Part shown: positions 35,238 to 43,902 of the stretch, piece by piece | Numbering within the stretch: position 1 is the stretch's first letter | How the letters are laid out: each line of letters starts with the position of its first letter | Assembly (NCBI GenBank): GCA_947501325.1 | Contig: CANMVC010000001.1 | Coordinates: 1,116,001-1,180,000 of the forward strand | Direction of reading: 5' to 3' | Length of the DNA: 64,000 bases | From: an uncultured Sphingomonadaceae bacterium | GTDB taxonomy: Bacteria > Pseudomonadota > Alphaproteobacteria > Sphingomonadales > Sphingomonadaceae | Notes under the pieces: generated by a model | Databases searched by the model: none | The model's input: only the letters and a program-made list of their open reading frames with translations | What the model was told of the DNA's origin: nothing | Translations under genes and position numbers: made by a program

Positions 35238-35277
35238 AGTCGCATAGTTATGGAGTAGACCTATGCGACTATTTTTT
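35238..35277 (+). promoter_or_regulatory. Hairpin covering the start codon, terminator-like
   Basis: AGTCGCATAG (35238-35247) and CTATGCGACT (35261-35270) form a perfect 10-bp stem. The ATG (35263-35265) is in the right arm, the only good ribosome-binding site (GGAG, 35252-35255) is in the 13-base loop, and the stem is followed by A and six T. So one element has the geometry of both a start-codon-occluding hairpin and an intrinsic terminator. Confidence 0.6.
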
Positions 35278-36423
35278 ATCACCGGCCTGATGGCAGCCAC
35301 TATGTTGACGCCCGCGACAGCATCAGCCGCCGATCTTGCCCCTAACCTGAATCAGAATACGCGCGCATTAGCGCCCGTGCTGATTGACAACAATCTAACT
35401 GGCAGCGCCGCCTTGCAGCGCGATGGTCGCGGTGAACGCCGCGCCAATCGGGGTGATCGTGGCGGTAATCGTGAAGCGCGCCGCGGCAATCGCGACAATC
35501 GTGAAGCACGCCGGGCCGCACGTGCCGAGAACCGCAACAATCGCGGCAGAGCCAATGTGTTGACCGACGGCGACCGCGCCGAAAGGCGGCAGCAGCGCCG
35601 CACCGTTCGTCAGCAAAATGGCAATGTCGACCGCGACTTTTCCCGCAGCCGTAGCCGCGCTGATGTTGGCCGTTCGAGCCGGCAAGCCCGGCGCGACGTG
35701 GCCCAGCGCAGCGAGCGCCGCTCCGACCGCCGTGCCAATGCGCGGGGTGACCGCAACAGGGACGGCCGCGTCGATCGCCGCTTTGATCGTAACCGTGACG
35801 GACGGATTGATCGCCGGTTTGACCGTAACAATAATGGCCGTGTCGACCGCAGGGTAGACCGGAACCGCGATGGCCGGATTGACCGTCGTTATCGTGAGAA
35901 TCGCCGGGCCATAGCTCGCGGTGACCGTAACCGGGATGGTCGGGTAGACCGCCGCTGGGACCGGAATCGTGACGGCCAGATTGATCGCCGGTTTGACCGC
36001 AACAATAATGGCCGCGTCGATCGCCGCTTTGACCGCAACCGGGACGGCCGGATTGATCGTCGCTATCGTGATGGGCGCAAGTACAGCTATCGCGACGGTC
36101 GCCGAGGCTATAAAAAATGGAACCGCAGCTGGCGCAATGACAGGCGCTATAACTGGCGGAATTATCGCAAAGCGAACCGCCACTATTATCGCCCCGGCCG
36201 TTATTATTCGCCTTATCGGAATCATAGCTACCGGCGCTGGAATATCGGGATCTATCTGGGATCGTCCTTCTACGGATCGCGCTACTGGATAAACGACCCT
36301 TGGCGCTATCGCCTGCCACCGGCTTATGGAGGCTATCGCTGGATCCGTTATTATGGCGATGTTCTTTTGATCGACACATATGATGGCCGCGTGGTCGATG
36401 TGATCTACGACTTTTTCTATTAA
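35263..36423 (+). CDS. Exported Arg/Asp/Asn-rich protein with EF-hand-like repeats and RcnB-like C-terminus
   Basis: 386 residues. Signal peptide (about 22 residues, TPATASA end), then a strongly basic, Arg/Asn/Asp-rich region, then two blocks (residues 163-210 and 221-268) of four 12-residue repeats each with consensus DRNRDGRVDRRF. Positions 1, 3, 5, 6, 8 and 9 match the calcium-binding loop of EF-hands/TSP3 repeats, but position 12 is aromatic instead of Glu. The two blocks are separated by RENRRAIARG. The last 50 or so residues (YGGYRWIRYYGDVLLIDTYD, RVVDVIYDFFY) match the RcnB domain of small periplasmic proteins. It may bind metal or polyanion in the periplasm; this is inference. Confidence 0.8.
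   Translation: MRLFFITGLMAATMLTPATASAADLAPNLNQNTRALAPVLIDNNLTGSAALQRDGRGERRANRGDRGGNREARRGNRDNREARRAARAENRNNRGRANVLTDGDRAERRQQRRTVRQQNGNVDRDFSRSRSRADVGRSSRQARRDVAQRSERRSDRRANARGDRNRDGRVDRRFDRNRDGRIDRRFDRNNNGRVDRRVDRNRDGRIDRRYRENRRAIARGDRNRDGRVDRRWDRNRDGQIDRRFDRNNNGRVDRRFDRNRDGRIDRRYRDGRKYSYRDGRRGYKKWNRSWRNDRRYNWRNYRKANRHYYRPGRYYSPYRNHSYRRWNIGIYLGSSFYGSRYWINDPWRYRLPPAYGGYRWIRYYGDVLLIDTYDGRVVDVIYDFFY
35749..36066 (+). repeat. Tandem 36-bp coding repeats in two blocks
   Basis: Eight copies of a 36-bp unit (35749-35892 and 35923-36066) encode DRNRDGRVDRRF variants. The two blocks are in the same order (RDG, RDG, NNG, RDG), so a block of four probably duplicated as a whole. Confidence 0.85.
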
Positions 36424-36456
36424 GTCGGAACGAACCGAAACACAGTTTCCTTAGGT

Positions 36457-36491
36457 AAGGCCCGTGATCAACAATGATTGCGGGCCTTTAT
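36457..36491 (+). terminator. Terminator after the RcnB-like gene
   Basis: AAGGCCCGTGATCA (36457-36470) pairs with TGATTGCGGGCCTT (36475-36488), two wobbles, ACAA loop, followed by a short T run (TTTA). Confidence 0.65.
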
Positions 36492-36563
36492 CCATATTAT
36501 CTCTTGAAACCATCTGCCGCCCGTCGCACACAGGTTCACAGACCTAATGGGAAAGATTGAGAT

Positions 36564-37859
36564 ATGATCCGGCATCTGATTGCAATTGCAGCATTGGGCT
36601 TTGCAGCCCCGATCTGGGCAGCCGAAGACAAGCCGACGGCACCCGTCACCATTATTAAAGTCGGCAATCTCATCGCTGATCCCGCCAAGGGAGCTTCCGG
36701 GCCGGCTACGATCACGGTGAGCGGCGGAAAAATTATCGATATCAGCCGAGGGTCTGCAGCACCCTCTGCGCCCGAAGATCATGTCACGATAGTTGATATG
36801 TCCGACAAGACGGTCATGCCCGGACTCATCGACCTGCACGTGCATCTCACTGGCGACCCCGGCGGAGATTTTTGGAAACGGGCAACCGAACCGACCGAAT
36901 GGGGTGTCGTCGTCGGCGCAAAGAACGCATTGCTAACCGCCAAGGCTGGTTTTACCACCGTACGCGAAGCGGGCTCTTCGCAATATTCCGCCTTTTCGCT
37001 GCGCAAAGGTACCGCAGAAGGCTTGATCCCCGGGCCGCGCATCATTGCCGCTGGCCCGGCGCTTGCCATTGTCGGCGGCCATGGTGATACGACCGGTTTC
37101 AAAGAAGACATTAATGATGCGCTAGCCAGTGGCTATAGTTGCACCGGCGCTGTCGAATGTGCCGAGAAGGTGCGCAAGGCATCCCGCGCGGGTTCAGACA
37201 TTATCAAGATTACCGCTACCGGTGGCGTGCTATCGCAACAGGGCCGGGGTCTCGAAGCGCATTTTACCGACGCAGAGATGACATCTATTGCCGATACCGC
37301 TCATTCGCTCGGCCTGAAGGTCATGGCCCATGCGCACGGCGCACGCGGTATCGAAGCGGCAGCGCGGGCAGGTATCGACACCATTGATCATGGCACTTTT
37401 GCTGACGAGGCGGCGTTGAAAGCGATGAAAGCCAATGGCTCTGCGCTGGTCCCGACGCTTATGGCGTTTCAGGGCGTGAGCGAAGGCCTGGGCAAAGGCA
37501 TTTACACCCCCGTTGTGGAAAACAAAATCCGCGAAACATTAGGGAGCGTCGGTAAAGCCGTCACTATGGCCAAGAAAATCGGCGTGCCCGTGGCCTTTGG
37601 CACTGATGCCGGAGTGTTTGGTCATGGCCGCAACGCAGAAGAATTTGCGCTGATGGTCCGCCACGGCCTGACCCCGCGTGAAGCCGTGGCCAGCGCGACT
37701 ACCCTGGCCGCTGAAGTTCTGGGCATGGAGGACCAAATCGGCCGCATCGCCAATGGCTATTCCGCAGACCTGATCGCCTTTGACGGCAATCCGCTGGAAG
37801 ATGTCACGGTACTGGAGAATATCGACTGGGTCATGGTCCGTGGCCGCGTGATTGACTGA
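36564..37859 (+). CDS. Exported amidohydrolase-superfamily protein
   Basis: 431 residues with a signal peptide (IAALGFAAPIWAA). The metal-binding HxH is in LIDLHVHLTGD; further conserved pieces are KITATGGVLS (Lys position), HAHGARGIEAAARAGIDTIDH and FGTDAGVFGHG (late Asp). This places it among the Xaa-Pro dipeptidase/imidazolonepropionase-like amidohydrolases that hydrolyse dipeptides or cyclic amides; many sphingomonads have several secreted copies. It is followed within eight bases of its stop by the prolyl 4-hydroxylase gene. Confidence 0.92.
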   Translation: MIRHLIAIAALGFAAPIWAAEDKPTAPVTIIKVGNLIADPAKGASGPATITVSGGKIIDISRGSAAPSAPEDHVTIVDMSDKTVMPGLIDLHVHLTGDPGGDFWKRATEPTEWGVVVGAKNALLTAKAGFTTVREAGSSQYSAFSLRKGTAEGLIPGPRIIAAGPALAIVGGHGDTTGFKEDINDALASGYSCTGAVECAEKVRKASRAGSDIIKITATGGVLSQQGRGLEAHFTDAEMTSIADTAHSLGLKVMAHAHGARGIEAAARAGIDTIDHGTFADEAALKAMKANGSALVPTLMAFQGVSEGLGKGIYTPVVENKIRETLGSVGKAVTMAKKIGVPVAFGTDAGVFGHGRNAEEFALMVRHGLTPREAVASATTLAAEVLGMEDQIGRIANGYSADLIAFDGNPLEDVTVLENIDWVMVRGRVID

Positions 37860-37867
37860 GGCTCGTC

Positions 37868-38569
37868 ATGACGAAGACAGTCACAAAAACCAAAGCGACC
37901 AAATATAACAGCCCCAAACGCATGATCGAGCTGAGCCGGCGGGTCACCGATAAACTCAATGCCCACCCCAAGGTGCAATGGCTGGAAAGCCCGCACGCGC
38001 AGCTATTTGTGCATCAAAATTTCCTCTCCGATGCGGATTGTGATCTGCTCATCAACATGATCGAAGCCGATTCAACGCCATCTGGTGTTTATGAAACCAA
38101 AAAAACCACAGATTTTCGAACCAGCTACAGCTGCAATGTCGATATTAATGATCCGGATATTCAGCGGATCGAGAAATCCATCAGCGATCTGATGGGCCTG
38201 GAAAATGATCACAGCGAAGTTCTGCAGGGACAGCGCTATGAAGTCGGTCAGGAATTCAAAGACCATCATGATTTTTTTCACGAATCCGAACAATATTGGA
38301 AGAAAGAGGAAACCAAAGGCGGACAGCGGAGCTGGACCGCTATGGTCTATCTTAATGAACCGGAAGAGGGTGGAGCAACTGCCTTCCCGCAACTCGAATA
38401 TCAGGTCGAACCGCGCAAGGGCATGCTGCTTATCTGGAATAATATGGGTCCTGACGGCAGACCCAATCTCAACACCCTTCATGCCGGAACGCCGGTTGTG
38501 AAAGGCACAAAATACATCATTACCAAATGGTTCCGCCTCAATCGCTGGCACGGTCGCCCCAAACAATAA
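37868..38569 (+). CDS. 2-oxoglutarate/Fe(II)-dependent dioxygenase, prolyl 4-hydroxylase type
   Basis: 233 residues, no signal peptide. Iron ligands H-x-D in KDHHDFF and a distal His in LNTLHAGTPVVKG, with the 2-oxoglutarate-binding Lys a little beyond. TAMVYLNEPEEGGATAFPQL is the typical P4H strand pair. The reaction is hydroxylation of an amino-acid side chain, perhaps a proline or another residue in a protein or small molecule. It is likely co-transcribed with the upstream amidohydrolase; SD GAGG overlaps that gene's stop. Confidence 0.9.
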   Translation: MTKTVTKTKATKYNSPKRMIELSRRVTDKLNAHPKVQWLESPHAQLFVHQNFLSDADCDLLINMIEADSTPSGVYETKKTTDFRTSYSCNVDINDPDIQRIEKSISDLMGLENDHSEVLQGQRYEVGQEFKDHHDFFHESEQYWKKEETKGGQRSWTAMVYLNEPEEGGATAFPQLEYQVEPRKGMLLIWNNMGPDGRPNLNTLHAGTPVVKGTKYIITKWFRLNRWHGRPKQ

Positions 38570-38741
38570 GGCGCTGATATCGCGACAATGTTCGGCGGGG
38601 TCTGGGGGCTCCCCGGCAACGGGCCGCGGGGAATCACTGACCAACAGCATATGGCGTTCGACAAACGACATGGGGAATCGTTGCAGGTGAAACCAAGCCG
38701 TGTTAGCCATGCATAACAGCTTTTCAATCAAGGGAAACATC

Positions 38742-40577
38742 ATGATCCACAAGTCTCTCGTCCTGCTGGCCAGCGTCAGCCTGCTGGCTACAGCCTCGGC
38801 CGCAAACGCCAATAGCCTGTCCGTAACCAGCACAGCGGCTGTACAAGAGGAAGCAGCCAAGCCGGCGATGACCGAAAGCGAGACGTTGAAAGCGCTGTTC
38901 GCAAAAAGCGATGCGGACAGTCTGCAGCGCAACCCGATCGGGGCCTTGTTTCGTGGCGATGAGCGCTATGCCGACCGTCTCGGTGACTATATCAGTGATG
39001 AATATTTCGCGGCCGAACTGGCTGCTGAAGAAAGCGAACTTGCGGCGCTCATGGCTATCGACCGCAGCAAGCTGAACGTGACCGACAAGATTGCCTATGA
39101 TGTTTTCGAGCGGAACAAGAAACAGGCGATCAAGGGCATGTCCGATGAGATTATGGCCCTTACGGTTGTACGTCCGCTCAACCATTTCAGCGGCTTTCAC
39201 ACTTTCTATCCGACCTTTGCATCCGGCAAAGGCGCGGCGCCATTCAAAACGGTCAAAAATTACGAAGACAATCTGAAACGCCATGCCGAGTTTATCACGC
39301 TGATCGACCGCTCGGTCGGCCGGTTCCGTCAGGGTATGGACAGCGGCGTAGTCGAAACCAAGCTGACCGTCGGTAATGTGATTGAGCAGCTCGCCACCCA
39401 AATCGGGCTTGGCCTCGACAACAGCCCTTTCATGGCACCCACACAAGCCTTTCCGGAAGATTTCAGCGAAGCGGACAAGACCCGTTTAACGGCTGAATAT
39501 GAAGCGATGACGACGAAGATCTTCGCCTCCTATCAGACCCTGCACGATTTTCTGAAAAACGAATATCTGCCGGTTGCTCGCGAAGGTGTAGGCTTGTCTT
39601 ACATGAAGGGCGGCGATGTGATGTACAAACATCTGATCGAGAGCACGACAACCTTGCCGCTGGAAGCCGACTATATCCATAATCTTGGTGTCAGCGAAGT
39701 CGCCCGGATCAAAACCGAAATGGAAGCGATCAAGGACGAAGTCGGCTTTGAAGGCAGTCTGTCCGAATTTTTCACCTATTTGCGGACCGATTCCAAATTT
39801 CATCCGGAATCGCGCGAGGCACTGACACAAGGCTATTATGACCTCGGCAAAGAGGTCGACAAGGTCATTTCCACGCAGTTCAAGGTGCTGCCGAAATCAC
39901 CGCTCGAAATTCGTCCCTATGACGAATCGATCGAGAAATTTCAGGCCGGTGGTTCCTATCAGAGCGGTACGCCAGATGGCTCGCGTCCAGGTGTATTCTA
40001 TTTCAACGCCTATGACCTGCCGTCCCGCAATACCTCCGGCATGACGACCCTCTACCTGCATGAAGGCGCGCCGGGGCACCATTTCCAGATCTCGCTGGCG
40101 CAGGAAAACGAAGAGCTGCCTAATTTCATGCGCTTTGGCGGCAATACCGCCTTTGTCGAAGGCTGGGCGCTCTATTCTGAGAAACTCGGCTTCCCGATGG
40201 GCATGTTTGATGATCCCTACCAGCGTTTCGGGCATCTCGACGACGAAATGTTGCGGGCAATGCGGCTGGTGGTCGATACGGGCCTGCACAGCAAGAACTG
40301 GACGCGCGAACAGGCGATCAAATATATGCTCGACAATAGCAGCATGGGTGAGACCGATGCGACAGCCGAAGTCGAACGCTATATAGCCATTCCGTCGCAA
40401 GCTTTGGCTTATAAAATTGGTGCGCTGACCATTCAGCGGCTGAAGCAAAAGGCGCAGGATAGTCTCGGTGAGAAATTCGATCCGCGCGAATTTCATGATC
40501 AGGTACTTAATACAGGCTCACTGCCGATGACGGTACTGGAGAAGAAAATTGACGACTGGATTGCTACGCAAATCTAA
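38742..40577 (+). CDS. Exported DUF885 family protein, probable metallohydrolase
   Basis: 611 residues from ATG 38742 (AAGGG upstream); an earlier ATG at 38700 would add non-signal-like sequence. Signal peptide LVLLASVSLLATASAANA. The motif YLHEGAPGHHFQ and, further on, NTAFVEGWALYSE give His, Glu, His and Glu in positions expected of a zincin-like active site. DUF885 proteins are large helical and often annotated as putative carboxypeptidases or lipoproteins. The substrate is unknown, but its position among exported hydrolases suggests nutrient peptide breakdown. Confidence 0.9.
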   Translation: MIHKSLVLLASVSLLATASAANANSLSVTSTAAVQEEAAKPAMTESETLKALFAKSDADSLQRNPIGALFRGDERYADRLGDYISDEYFAAELAAEESELAALMAIDRSKLNVTDKIAYDVFERNKKQAIKGMSDEIMALTVVRPLNHFSGFHTFYPTFASGKGAAPFKTVKNYEDNLKRHAEFITLIDRSVGRFRQGMDSGVVETKLTVGNVIEQLATQIGLGLDNSPFMAPTQAFPEDFSEADKTRLTAEYEAMTTKIFASYQTLHDFLKNEYLPVAREGVGLSYMKGGDVMYKHLIESTTTLPLEADYIHNLGVSEVARIKTEMEAIKDEVGFEGSLSEFFTYLRTDSKFHPESREALTQGYYDLGKEVDKVISTQFKVLPKSPLEIRPYDESIEKFQAGGSYQSGTPDGSRPGVFYFNAYDLPSRNTSGMTTLYLHEGAPGHHFQISLAQENEELPNFMRFGGNTAFVEGWALYSEKLGFPMGMFDDPYQRFGHLDDEMLRAMRLVVDTGLHSKNWTREQAIKYMLDNSSMGETDATAEVERYIAIPSQALAYKIGALTIQRLKQKAQDSLGEKFDPREFHDQVLNTGSLPMTVLEKKIDDWIATQI

Positions 40578-40601
40578 ATTGACCTAACGGGCCAATTTTT
40601 C
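40577..40601 (+). terminator. Possible terminator after the DUF885 gene
   Basis: AATTGACC (40577-40584) pairs with GGCCAATT (40590-40597), one mismatch, then a TTT run. Confidence 0.45.
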
Positions 40602-40664
40602 AAATCACCATTGCCCTTATATTGTTCCTTCTCTTATACAGAAGACAATATAGGGGCAATTTTT

Positions 40665-42179
40665 ATGATACGCGTTTTTCTTTTGGGGCTATTGTCCCTG
40701 CTATTCCTGTCACCAGCGCACGCGGCGTGGCATGAAGCGAGCAGCGACCATTTCCTGATCTACTCCAATCAAAAAGAAAAAGAAGTCAGGGCCTTTGCTG
40801 AGAGGCTGGAGCGCTATCATGACACCATGCGCTTTCTCTTCAACAGACCTGCGACAAAGCTCAGCCCATCAAACAGGGTCACCATCTATGTCGTCAGGAA
40901 TATGGGCGATGTACGCGACCTTTATGGCGGGGATAACAAATATATCGGCGGTTTTTATATCCCGCGTGCAGGCGGCTCTCTGGCGATCGTTCCAAAGGTT
41001 AAGAGTTCGCGCAATAAAATGTCTCAATCCGAATTGATATTGCTGCACGAATATGCCCATCATTTCCTGATGGCTTCCGCGACACGGGCCTATCCGCGCT
41101 GGCTTAACGAAGGATTTGCTGAATTTTATGGCACAGCGAAATTCGGCGGTGATGGAAGTGTCAGCGTCGGCCTTTCATCCGAAGGCCGAGCTTACGAGCT
41201 CGCGCTGGCAAGGGATGTGCCGATAGAACTGCTGCTTGATACCAAAGCCTATGCGGAAAAAAAATCGAAAGGCTATGATTCCTTTTATGGTCAAAGCTGG
41301 GCTCTCTACCATATGCTGCATTTTTCAGCCGAGCGAAAAGGCCAATTGTCAGACTATTTGGCCCATCTTGCAGAAGGAACTGAGGAAATCGTTGCGGCCA
41401 AGGAAGCCTTCGGTGACCTTCAGGAATTGGACAAGGATCTTAATCGCTATTTGCAACAACGCAAAATCACGACCTACCGCATTCCCGGTAATTATCTAAA
41501 TATTGGCAAAATCGATGTGCGCCAGCTACGCGCCGGGGAAGCGGCGATCATGCCAGTGCTCATACGGTCCAAGCGCGGCGTCGATGAAGAACAAGCCGCC
41601 GAGATTGTACTGGAAGCAAGGGCAGTCGCTGCCGCGCATCCGAATGATCCTGCGGTACTCGCAGCCTTGGCGGAAGCAGAATATGATGCCGGCAATCATG
41701 CCGAAGCGATTGCAGCAGCGGACCGCGCTTTGATTTTGAATCCGAACGAAATCAACGCACATATCCAAAAGGGCTATGCGCTTGCACAAATGGCGCCGGA
41801 TGCCGAAGATGAAGCGGCAGCATGGAGAAAAATGCGGCGGCAGTTTGTAAAATTGAACAAAATCGAAAATGATCATCCCATTCCGCTGATCCAATTTTAT
41901 CGCAGCTACCGGGAACATGGTGTGGAACCACCGGCCATCGCAATTGATGGCTTGGCCCGCGCGTTGGAACTGGCACCCTATGACAATGCGCTTCGCTGGA
42001 CGATGGCCAATGAATATATGCAGCAGAAAAAATATGACTGGGCAGTCCATATATTGGGCCCGTTGGCCTATAGTCCACATCAGTCAGATATAACCGAGCG
42101 CGCGCTCACTCTGCTTAAAGAGGCGGAAACGAAAGCGATGGAAACGAAGAATGCAACCGAGGCCGCGGTCGGCTCTTGA
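40665..42179 (+). CDS. Exported HExxH metallopeptidase-like protein with TPR-like C-terminus
   Basis: 504 residues from ATG 40665; the frame extends upstream to 40611 without a good start. Signal peptide LGLLSLLFLSPAHAA. The HExxH zinc motif is in LLHEYAHHFL and the third ligand Glu in WLNEGFAEFYG, typical of gluzincins. The C-terminal half has repeated helical pairs (ALAEAEYDAGNHAEAI, ADRALILNPNEINAHIQKGY) of TPR type that may bind a substrate or partner. It probably acts in the periplasm. A weak terminator lies between it and the DUF885 gene, so it may have its own promoter. Confidence 0.82.
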   Translation: MIRVFLLGLLSLLFLSPAHAAWHEASSDHFLIYSNQKEKEVRAFAERLERYHDTMRFLFNRPATKLSPSNRVTIYVVRNMGDVRDLYGGDNKYIGGFYIPRAGGSLAIVPKVKSSRNKMSQSELILLHEYAHHFLMASATRAYPRWLNEGFAEFYGTAKFGGDGSVSVGLSSEGRAYELALARDVPIELLLDTKAYAEKKSKGYDSFYGQSWALYHMLHFSAERKGQLSDYLAHLAEGTEEIVAAKEAFGDLQELDKDLNRYLQQRKITTYRIPGNYLNIGKIDVRQLRAGEAAIMPVLIRSKRGVDEEQAAEIVLEARAVAAAHPNDPAVLAALAEAEYDAGNHAEAIAAADRALILNPNEINAHIQKGYALAQMAPDAEDEAAAWRKMRRQFVKLNKIENDHPIPLIQFYRSYREHGVEPPAIAIDGLARALELAPYDNALRWTMANEYMQQKKYDWAVHILGPLAYSPHQSDITERALTLLKEAETKAMETKNATEAAVGS

Positions 42180-42192
42180 ACGGCCTCACCGC

Positions 42193-42672
42193 TCACCCCC
42201 GCATCTGATCCAGAAACACCCTGATCCGGTTCAATTGTGGCAAGATGTCATGCCACAGGGATGACGGCATATTCTGCCGCAAGGTTTCAGCTATCGGCGC
42301 GAGAGCGGCTACGGCATCGTTTCTGCACTTTGCTCCGGCGTCCGTAACTGCGACCCGCCTGATCCTGCGATCATCCGGTTCAAGGATCAGTTCAACCAGC
42401 CCCTTGTCCTCCAGCTTGCGTACCGTCGATGACATGGTTGGTTGCGCGACCTGCATTGCGCTCGCGAGCTGACTGATGGTCTGCTCTTCCTCCAGCCGCA
42501 AAAGATGGTTGAGCACGGAAAATTGCGCGACCGTCATTCCCTTGGGCAAATGCGATTGAAACAATGTGTCGGCCAACTGGCTGATAATGCCAATCTCCGT
42601 CATCACCGCAAATTCGATCGGGTCGCCTGCCAGACTGGCCGGCTTGGGTTCTGGTTCCATCTTATCGGTCAT
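42193..42672 (-). CDS. MarR family transcriptional regulator
   Basis: 159 residues. The winged helix-turn-helix lies at about residues 55-110: TISQLASAMQVAQPTMSSTVRKLEDKGLV, with the wing EPDDRRIRRVAVTDAG. MarR proteins bind palindromes as dimers and release on ligand. It lies nine bases downstream of the nitroreductase-like gene, so it probably controls its own operon via the palindrome at 43864-43878. AGAGG is upstream of the ATG. Confidence 0.93.
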   Translation of the reverse strand: MTDKMEPEPKPASLAGDPIEFAVMTEIGIISQLADTLFQSHLPKGMTVAQFSVLNHLLRLEEEQTISQLASAMQVAQPTMSSTVRKLEDKGLVELILEPDDRRIRRVAVTDAGAKCRNDAVAALAPIAETLRQNMPSSLWHDILPQLNRIRVFLDQMRG

Positions 42673-42681
42673 ATGTTTCCT

Positions 42682-43845
42682 CTAGACGTTCAGGATGAAC
42701 GATTCCACTGGCCATCGTGGTGCGGGATCGGGTGCCGCCGCATAGCCAAAACGAAAGAAGCCTTGTACCCGAGCCGGGTCCGCGACATCCAAAACATTGT
42801 GATACTCTTCATAAAGCGCGGCCATTTCCGGAAACTCCTGCAATATCTGGCTGACCGGGTGCATGGCCAGTCCAAGCGCGGTCGCCGCCTGATTGATCCG
42901 CACCCAGGCGGCTCCGGACTGCAATTGGGCCGCTCGGCTATTGTCCCGGGAAGTCAACCAACCAAAGCTGCTCGTATTGTCGAGCATCTCTTTATACATC
43001 GAAATACCCGTCTCATATGCCTGGGTTCCTTTCGTCGCCAGTTGCTCCCGCGAAATCACGCCGCCCAGGCGTAATGCCTCCATCATGGGTCCGCCAAGAT
43101 CAATGCCGTCTGGACTCGCGTTGATCTCGGCTGCGCCGATCCGCATCAAATCGACACTCTCTTTCTGGGTCAACGCCGTATCATATTCCACCGACCATGC
43201 CTGCCAGTTCAACGCGCGTAATTTGGCAACCAGGTCCACGTCACTTGTTGCAGCGATGGATATTGCAGGATCGGATCGTTCCGCAAAAGCCAAGGTCTGG
43301 AGCTTGGCAAATGTCTCATCGTCTACAGATCGGGGCGCGAAAGCTTCTTTCGTGCTGCGCCGGTTCAATATCGTTCCGAATAGTGGATCGCGCTGAACAG
43401 ATGGTTCCTTCACCATCGTCACCGACGCGATGGGCCGTTCATCGAGCACCGGTTGCGGCTCGCCTTGCGGGAATGGTGTAATATCGGCCCGATAGCCCTT
43501 TTCTGCCGCCGCCTGCCGGAACAGCTCCAGAAATGTTCCGAAGCCAATAGTGATCTGACGATTGGGCGGATCGGTATGCGGCAGGCGTTTCTCCAGATCA
43601 CAATATACGGTGAAACTGTCATCCCCCTCCAGCCGTACCTGCCATGGCTGACGATTATGGGGATTGGGGGCCAGTATCGCATAGGCCAGCGCATCAATCC
43701 TCGGGTCTCCGAAGCCCGCCGCCGCCTGTTTCCAAGGGGCTCGTGCCTTGGCCGTAGAGCGTGTGCCAACATAAGCACCAAAACCACCGCCCAGCAGCAA
43801 TAAGGATGCACCGCCAGTGACGAGAACTTGCCTGCGTGAAACCAT
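42682..43845 (-). CDS. Tat-exported nitroreductase-family protein
   Basis: 387 residues. The N-terminus MVSRRQVLVTGGASLLLLG is a twin-arginine signal, indicating export of a folded, probably flavin-bearing protein. The mature chain starts with LAYAILAPNPHNRQPWQVR, the FMN-binding start of nitroreductase-like proteins, and shows RRSTKEAF and SRDNSRAAQLQSGAAWVR further on, corresponding to the second half of the flavin site. Similar Tat proteins are often annotated as 'nitroreductase family, twin-arginine translocation pathway signal'. GGAGG eight bases before the ATG. First gene of an operon with the MarR gene. Confidence 0.88.
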   Translation of the reverse strand: MVSRRQVLVTGGASLLLLGGGFGAYVGTRSTAKARAPWKQAAAGFGDPRIDALAYAILAPNPHNRQPWQVRLEGDDSFTVYCDLEKRLPHTDPPNRQITIGFGTFLELFRQAAAEKGYRADITPFPQGEPQPVLDERPIASVTMVKEPSVQRDPLFGTILNRRSTKEAFAPRSVDDETFAKLQTLAFAERSDPAISIAATSDVDLVAKLRALNWQAWSVEYDTALTQKESVDLMRIGAAEINASPDGIDLGGPMMEALRLGGVISREQLATKGTQAYETGISMYKEMLDNTSSFGWLTSRDNSRAAQLQSGAAWVRINQAATALGLAMHPVSQILQEFPEMAALYEEYHNVLDVADPARVQGFFRFGYAAAPDPAPRWPVESFILNV

Positions 43846-43863
43846 GTTCGAACCTCCATATAT

Positions 43864-43878
43864 ATCTAATATATAGAT
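43864..43878. promoter_or_regulatory. Candidate MarR operator palindrome
   Basis: ATCTA-ATATA-TAGAT is a perfect 15-bp palindrome embedded in TA-rich DNA, 19 bases upstream of the nitroreductase-like start codon. That spacing and the AT richness are as expected for a MarR site overlapping a promoter. Confidence 0.5.
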
Positions 43879-43902
43879 TACTATATTTATGAAGAAGGGA
43901 TG

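Noticed and set aside
35749-36066. CRISPR-like direct repeats
   Set aside because: The 36-bp periodicity is in-frame coding repeats without variable spacers; no cas genes.
35342-36379. Long minus-strand frames (up to 345 codons) opposite the RcnB-like gene
   Set aside because: They result from the repetitive CG-rich coding of Arg/Asp/Asn repeats on the plus strand; composition is Ser/Gly/Cys/His-rich without domains.
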